From positions 1 to 9,318 of the forward strand of contig CAZJFT010000036.1 of assembly GCA_964545585.1 (NCBI GenBank): 9,318 nt of DNA. Reading direction: 5' to 3'. Both the position numbers and the translations under genes were made by a program. Positions 5,474-9,318 of this stretch are shown here, in pieces (position 1 is the stretch's first letter; every line of letters begins with the position of its first letter). This DNA comes from UBA9642 sp964545585 (lineage in GTDB: Archaea; Nanobdellota; Nanobdellia; Woesearchaeales; UBA9642). The notes beneath the pieces were generated by a model. The model did not search any database and had not been told where the DNA came from. It saw only the letters and a list, made by a program, of their open reading frames with translations.

Positions 5474-5509
5474 AAATATAGCTATTGAGGGATTTGTGGA
5501 TAGTATCTG

Positions 5510-8500
5510 ATGCGTGGGCCTAAAGAAAAACTAAAGCGATTAGTTGAGGAAAGAGAACATTTTCTTAAATATTTACAGAGGCTGAACTCTCAAGTGCAGT
5601 CAGGAGAGATGAGCACTAGAGAGAGGATATTCCTTCTTGAATTGAAGACAAAAGGGATCCCTCCTAATATCTATCTCGACAGGTTAAACAATCAGGTATT
5701 GCATGCTTCTCGATATGATGAGACCCGTACGAAAGTGGTTCGGCATGCATCAATTGCTGCAGGCTTATTCCTGTTCCTAGCGATGTTCTTCTATGCATTC
5801 ATCAATCCTACATTGACAGGATTATTAGGGTTAGATGAAGGGCAACAGGAATATGTGCTTAGGGTAGACCAGAATTTCACAAATGGGACGACAGAATACT
5901 ACTTCAATGTCCTTGATGTCGCGAACAATACGAATAACCTTACGAGCATCCGTATAACTGGAAGATATACTGGGCAATTCGTCATGAAATTAGTGTCAGA
6001 GATTGACGGAGTGACTTCTGAATATTTAATTTATGAGCCATCGATTCCTGATTCTGGGAACCTGATAACAGGATATGCAGTGAAAGAGAATAAGGAAAAG
6101 ATAGAGATAAACTATACGATAAATGAAACCGTGAATGAGAGTGTTGAACCAGAACAGGATATAACTGAACCGGAGATCAATGTTACTGAACCTGAAATCA
6201 ACATCACTGAACCTGATACGACTGAACCTACAGAAAATGTGACTGAGCCAGAAGTTAACATCACTGAGCCAGAAATCAATGTCACCGAGCCGGCGATTAA
6301 TGATTCTCTGAATGAAACAGCCAATGAGACTGAGATAATGCCCGAATTCATAGTACCATTCACCACAATCACAGACAGATGCTCAGACACGTGCGACATT
6401 GAATTGCCGCCTTATAATCTATCGATAGTCGTTGAAGTCCTAGAAGGAGAATTCTATCTAGAAAAAATACTCTACACACAGGAAACGATTAATCAGGCGC
6501 CTGTGCAGTCTATGGACATCCCCGACATATATGGATCCACAATAATCGACCTTTCAGAATATTTCTACGATCCTGAAGGAGAAACGCTGTCATATGATTT
6601 GATGAGCAATCCAGATGTAGAATACATATTGGACGGAGACATGCTGAACATAACACCCATATCATCAGTGCCACAAGACTTCTACATATACGTCACTGAT
6701 GGAGAAGAAGTCATAATAAGCAACACATTCAAGATATACTCTCAAACAAAAATACCGCAAGAAGTGCTTGAGGTCCTGGCGAGAGATGGCTCTGTACGAA
6801 TAATGGTAAAAACATCTGTCGATGCAGTCACAGTCGTGCCTGATGAAGGCTCAAAACAACTAAAGACTGCAGGATTGGCAGAATTGGAGTCTGCAAGCAT
6901 AAAATCGATCGGCAAAAAAGTCATAGTCACAAAAAAGAACCGTCCAATAGAGATAAAGAGAGATGTAGGTGAGTTGACATCGGTAGTGGTCGATTATGAG
7001 TTGCTGAACCAGCTTGCACAGATGCCTGAGACAGAACAGATACTGCTTGATGAACAATATTCCGTACTGACAGCAAATGCAATGAACATCACAAAGATAA
7101 ATGCCGTCATGGATGCAGGATATTCTGGCCAAGGGATAAAAATATGCATACTCGATACCGGGCTTTCTGATGCATTGGAAATAGATTCTGTCGGATACAA
7201 CTTCATCGACAACATCAATTATTATCAGGATGGCAATGGCCACGGTTCAAATATAGCGTATTCGATTAAAGAGTCTGCGCCATACACAGAATTGATTATA
7301 GCAAAAGTAATCTCTGACGCAGGCACAGGATATGCCTCAGACATACTTGCAGGACTTGATTATTGCGATCAACAGAACGCATCGATAATATCGATGAGCA
7401 TAGGCGGCGGATCATCGACAGGATACTGCGATGATGACTTGGTTGCGCAGAAGATTAATGAATTGAACGATGCAGGTACGCTTGTGGTCGTCGCTACAGG
7501 AAACGACGGCTCAGAAGATGCAGTGAAAATACCTTCATGCGCAAGCGGAGCATTGCCGGTAGGTGCAAGCACAAAATCAGGCAGTATCGCATCATTTACG
7601 AACTACAATAATGCGACGATTCTAGTCGCTCCAGGAGAGAATGTCCTTACTAAAGACTCATCAGGAAATTATGCGTCTGTATCAGGAACTTCTATCAGTG
7701 TCCCGTTCGTTTCAGGAACAGCAGCATTATTGCTTGAGAACGAGCCAATGTCTCCTGATGAAATGAAATCATTGCTTATACATACTGGGGATCTGATAGA
7801 ATACGACGGACGATTATTCTCACAATTGAATGCATGGAATGCACTGATAAGGAATTACACGAANNNNNNNNNNGTGTTGTTTGTCAATTCTACTGCATAT
7901 AATTATACTGTATTGATTGATGGCTCATTGAGCATGAGCCTTGCATCGACATACTTCAATAATAGCGGATCTTGCAATCTATTAGGCTCAAGAGGGATGG
8001 TTTATGACAGCAGGGGATTTTTTATAATATCTGCGTATGGTGCAGATTATATCACCGTAATTAATGCTACAAACCCATTCAATGTACGCTGTCTTGGATC
8101 TGTCTATGATGCCGCCGGACCTGGAAGCGTTGATGCTGTATGGTGGATCACTCTAGATGATGTGAATAAATATCTCTATACTGCATCGACGGTGGACGAC
8201 ATAATAAGCATATATAACATAACATACAGTACTCCTGTATACTTGAATGGTACTACTGCAGCCATATCAGTAAATACTGCGCCAAGCAACGGAAGCCTAG
8301 ATAATGGGTACCAGAATGCATATATCGATATTGCAGGGACGCGTTTCTGCTTGATATCTGCAGGTGTAGATGATACTGTCAGTGTATATAATTGCACGAG
8401 CACGAACGCTGTTTCAACTCCTATCTCTTACTATAATGTTGCGGTCCCTCCGTGCTCTGTGGATAATGTGCGCAAGATAGAGTTCGTTCCTGGAACGAAC

Positions 8501-9318
8501 ATCTTCATTGCCGCATCATACGATGATGACGCGATAAGCATACTCAATATAAGTTCAGACGGGAACATCTCATGCATATCGAATGTGACAGACGCTGCAG
8601 GCGCAAACAGCCTGGATTCAGTGCAGGACTTCTATTTCGAGAATTCCACGAAACTAATATATGCACTATCCCCTGCAGACGGATATCTGACTATAATAAA
8701 CGCCACGAATGCAATAAACAATGGTGGGGCATTATCGTTTGTCGGAAGCGTGGCAAATGTCGCAAACAAGGCAAACGGCGGCGCAGCAGCTACGCTGGGG
8801 CCGATTACAACTACTGTTGTTACGGTTGGAAGCACAAAATATGCATTTGTAGGATCAAACAATGATACATATAATGGTATAGCTGTTGTTAATGTAACTA
8901 ATTCTACATCACCATCATTGCACAGCAATTTCACACAGACATCCGGATCATGCATATATAATGCAACATACAGCCTCAATATAGTCGATGACTTTTTATA
9001 TGCTACATCGACTGAAGGATGTTTCTATGTCATAAGATTGACCGCTCTACAAGGAATGCCTAATATTACGCGCTTCAATGGAGCGACGACACAATTCGGT
9101 TCATATACTTCACAGCAATTGCACAACATAAGCGATTTCGTTCTTGAAATCACAGGTTATGGAAAGATACGGTGGAATTCAGGCGTGAATGTATCAGGCG
9201 CAGATTTCGATACCCATGTAGATATGGGTCCTGGATGGATATCAGTTAATTCATCAGGCCTCCACCAATCAATCAACAGTTCTGCAAACATCACTTTTTA
9301 TGGTGCTGGCGGTTCTAA
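5510..9318 (+). CDS. Signal-anchored cell-surface subtilisin-like protease with C-terminal seven-bladed propeller (3' partial)
   Basis: At least about 1269 codons, open at the window end and interrupted by ten Ns; numbering assumes ten. Residues 1-79 are charged, helical and cytoplasmic. Residues 80-98 are a single hydrophobic helix after Arg/Lys/His, an N-in signal anchor. The outside part starts with a beta-rich segment (about 110-200) and a repeat linker (219-264). A small domain with Cys291-x3-Cys295 follows to about 326, then an Ig/cadherin-like domain (331-410; Asp-Pro-Glu-Gly-Glu-Thr-Leu-Ser). A pro-region (about 415-535) resembles subtilase propeptides. The S8 domain (about 535-780) has its full triad: Asp549 (Leu-Asp-Thr-Gly), His578 (Gly-His-Gly-Ser), Ser728 (Gly-Thr-Ser-Ile-Ser-Val-Pro), and oxyanion Asn665. 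A propeller (about 828-1194) and a further beta module follow. About 40 N-x-S/T sequons occur outside the membrane. The start is ATG 5510, with an in-frame TAG at 5501-5503. Likely an active surface protease that matures or degrades extracellular proteins; the target is unknown. Confidence 0.85.
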   Translation, partial: MRGPKEKLKRLVEEREHFLKYLQRLNSQVQSGEMSTRERIFLLELKTKGIPPNIYLDRLNNQVLHASRYDETRTKVVRHASIAAGLFLFLAMFFYAFINPTLTGLLGLDEGQQEYVLRVDQNFTNGTTEYYFNVLDVANNTNNLTSIRITGRYTGQFVMKLVSEIDGVTSEYLIYEPSIPDSGNLITGYAVKENKEKIEINYTINETVNESVEPEQDITEPEINVTEPEINITEPDTTEPTENVTEPEVNITEPEINVTEPAINDSLNETANETEIMPEFIVPFTTITDRCSDTCDIELPPYNLSIVVEVLEGEFYLEKILYTQETINQAPVQSMDIPDIYGSTIIDLSEYFYDPEGETLSYDLMSNPDVEYILDGDMLNITPISSVPQDFYIYVTDGEEVIISNTFKIYSQTKIPQEVLEVLARDGSVRIMVKTSVDAVTVVPDEGSKQLKTAGLAELESASIKSIGKKVIVTKKNRPIEIKRDVGELTSVVVDYELLNQLAQMPETEQILLDEQYSVLTANAMNITKINAVMDAGYSGQGIKICILDTGLSDALEIDSVGYNFIDNINYYQDGNGHGSNIAYSIKESAPYTELIIAKVISDAGTGYASDILAGLDYCDQQNASIISMSIGGGSSTGYCDDDLVAQKINELNDAGTLVVVATGNDGSEDAVKIPSCASGALPVGASTKSGSIASFTNYNNATILVAPGENVLTKDSSGNYASVSGTSISVPFVSGTAALLLENEPMSPDEMKSLLIHTGDLIEYDGRLFSQLNAWNALIRNYTXXXXVLFVNSTAYNYTVLIDGSLSMSLASTYFNNSGSCNLLGSRGMVYDSRGFFIISAYGADYITVINATNPFNVRCLGSVYDAAGPGSVDAVWWITLDDVNKYLYTASTVDDIISIYNITYSTPVYLNGTTAAISVNTAPSNGSLDNGYQNAYIDIAGTRFCLISAGVDDTVSVYNCTSTNAVSTPISYYNVAVPPCSVDNVRKIEFVPGTNIFIAASYDDDAISILNISSDGNISCISNVTDAAGANSLDSVQDFYFENSTKLIYALSPADGYLTIINATNAINNGGALSFVGSVANVANKANGGAAATLGPITTTVVTVGSTKYAFVGSNNDTYNGIAVVNVTNSTSPSLHSNFTQTSGSCIYNATYSLNIVDDFLYATSTEGCFYVIRLTALQGMPNITRFNGATTQFGSYTSQQLHNISDFVLEITGYGKIRWNSGVNVSGADFDTHVDMGPGWISVNSSGLHQSINSSANITFYGAGGS
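6164..6301 (+). repeat. Seven-unit coding tandem repeat (Thr-Glu-Pro units, 21-bp period)
   Basis: Units start at 6164, 6185, 6206, 6221, 6242, 6263 and 6284. Most are 21 bp and encode Thr-Glu-Pro-Glu-Ile-Asn-Val or close variants. The third unit is shortened to 15 bp and the last is counted to its Asn codon. Each full unit ends in Asn followed by Val/Ile-Thr or Asp-Ser, so six of seven create an N-glycosylation sequon. It forms an acidic, proline-rich extracellular linker. Synonymous third-position variation among units indicates an old rather than recent expansion. Confidence 0.85.
7864..7873. other. Assembly gap of ten Ns
   Basis: Ten undetermined bases lie at the boundary between the S8 domain and the propeller. 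As written, the frame before (codon phase of 5510) and after (codon at 7874) is the same, and both sides are sequon-rich surface sequence. A round ten-N gap is often a placeholder, so the real length may differ. Confidence 0.95.
7991..9091 (+). repeat. Seven propeller blades (LVIVD-like repeats) in the surface protease
   Basis: Seven degenerate blades of about 50-60 residues repeat the pattern (visible strand)-x-Asp-x-Ile-x-Val-x-Asn-x-Thr, for example Asp-Tyr-Ile-Thr-Val-Ile-Asn-Ala-Thr and Asp-Asp-Ala-Ile-Ser-Ile-Leu-Asn-Ile-Ser. The pattern resembles LVIVD-type surface propellers, with Asn-x-Thr replacing the usual Asp-x-Ser. Asn codons of the first six blades are at 8063, 8216, 8390, 8546, 8699 and 8891. 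The seventh (Gly-Cys-Phe-Tyr-Val-Ile-Arg-Leu-Thr) lacks the Asn. The strand just after the gap could close the ring. Confidence 0.65.

Larger units (their letters stand above)
5174..5509. other. Non-coding, T-rich region between the tRNAs and the surface protease gene
   Basis: This stretch of about 335 bp holds no convincing gene. It contains the tRNA TATA box near its left end, a second TATA-like box on the plus strand at 5250-5260, a T-run (CTTTTTTCTTT) at 5341-5351, two palindromic copies at 5378-5394 and 5459-5473, and the TATA box of the protease gene at 5447-5455. A small RNA starting near 5282 and ending in the T-run is possible but unsupported by any clear fold. Confidence 0.5.

Noticed and set aside
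6164..6301. The 21-bp periodic repeat as a CRISPR-like array
   Set aside because: There are no unique spacers between units, and the period is an in-frame heptapeptide within an open reading frame.
6112..6399. Minus-strand frame of 95 codons with a Gly-Ser-Val repeat
   Set aside because: It is the antisense shadow of the Thr-Glu-Pro coding repeat; the plus-strand frame is open for over 2 kb and carries recognisable domains.
8572..8865. Plus-strand 97-codon Arg/Lys/Cys-rich frame inside the propeller region
   Set aside because: It is an out-of-frame reading of the repeat-bearing propeller, with no promoter and no known motif.
1..9318. Insertion sequence, integrase or phage genes that might explain the tRNA-adjacent truncation
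   Set aside because: No transposase, integrase, terminal inverted repeats or duplicated tRNA 3' end was seen in the window.

Overview
The window looks like part of a small, AT-rich archaeal genome, most likely a DPANN lineage of the Woesearchaeota/Pacearchaeota type. The evidence is an archaeal NMD3, archaeal TATA boxes about 26 bp upstream of starts, two tRNAs with 37/38 introns and no encoded CCA, a Hel308-family helicase C-terminal half, and a large N-glycosylation-rich surface protein. The lineage is inferred from gene character, not from a marker phylogeny.

Left part, plus strand (1-3297): a possible membrane-protein tail cut by the window edge, a serine hydrolase with a beta-lactamase/PBP fold, an NMD3-like 60S-subunit maturation factor with an apparently leaderless start, and an NAD(P)-dependent glutamate dehydrogenase with a strong GGTGAT Shine-Dalgarno.

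Middle part, minus strand (3301-5173): read 5' to 3' on that strand, tRNA-Asn(GUU) and tRNA-Ile(GAU), each with a short intron, then 19 nt later a 539-codon ORF. That ORF is Hel308 from the second RecA domain to the C terminus. The RecA1 domain with Walker A and DExH box is absent, and motif VI has lost both arginines. It converges on the glutamate dehydrogenase gene with 3 bp between the stop codons.

Right part, plus strand (5174-9318): a roughly 340-bp T-rich non-coding stretch with two TATA boxes and two copies of a palindrome, one lying between a TATA box and the predicted transcription start. Then comes a very large open frame (5510 to beyond the window end). It encodes a signal-anchored cell-surface protein: cytoplasmic helical N terminus, one membrane helix, glycosylation-rich extracellular linker, Ig/cadherin-like domain, pro-region, intact subtilisin (S8) catalytic domain and a seven-bladed propeller whose blades carry an N-x-T/S sequon at the same position. 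Ten Ns (7864-7873) interrupt it between protease and propeller. The frame is kept across them as written, but the true gap size is unknown.

The genes do not form one pathway. The left part is housekeeping (ribosome maturation, amino-acid nitrogen metabolism). The most unusual material is the truncated Hel308 beside the tRNA pair and the decorated surface protease with its possible operator pair.
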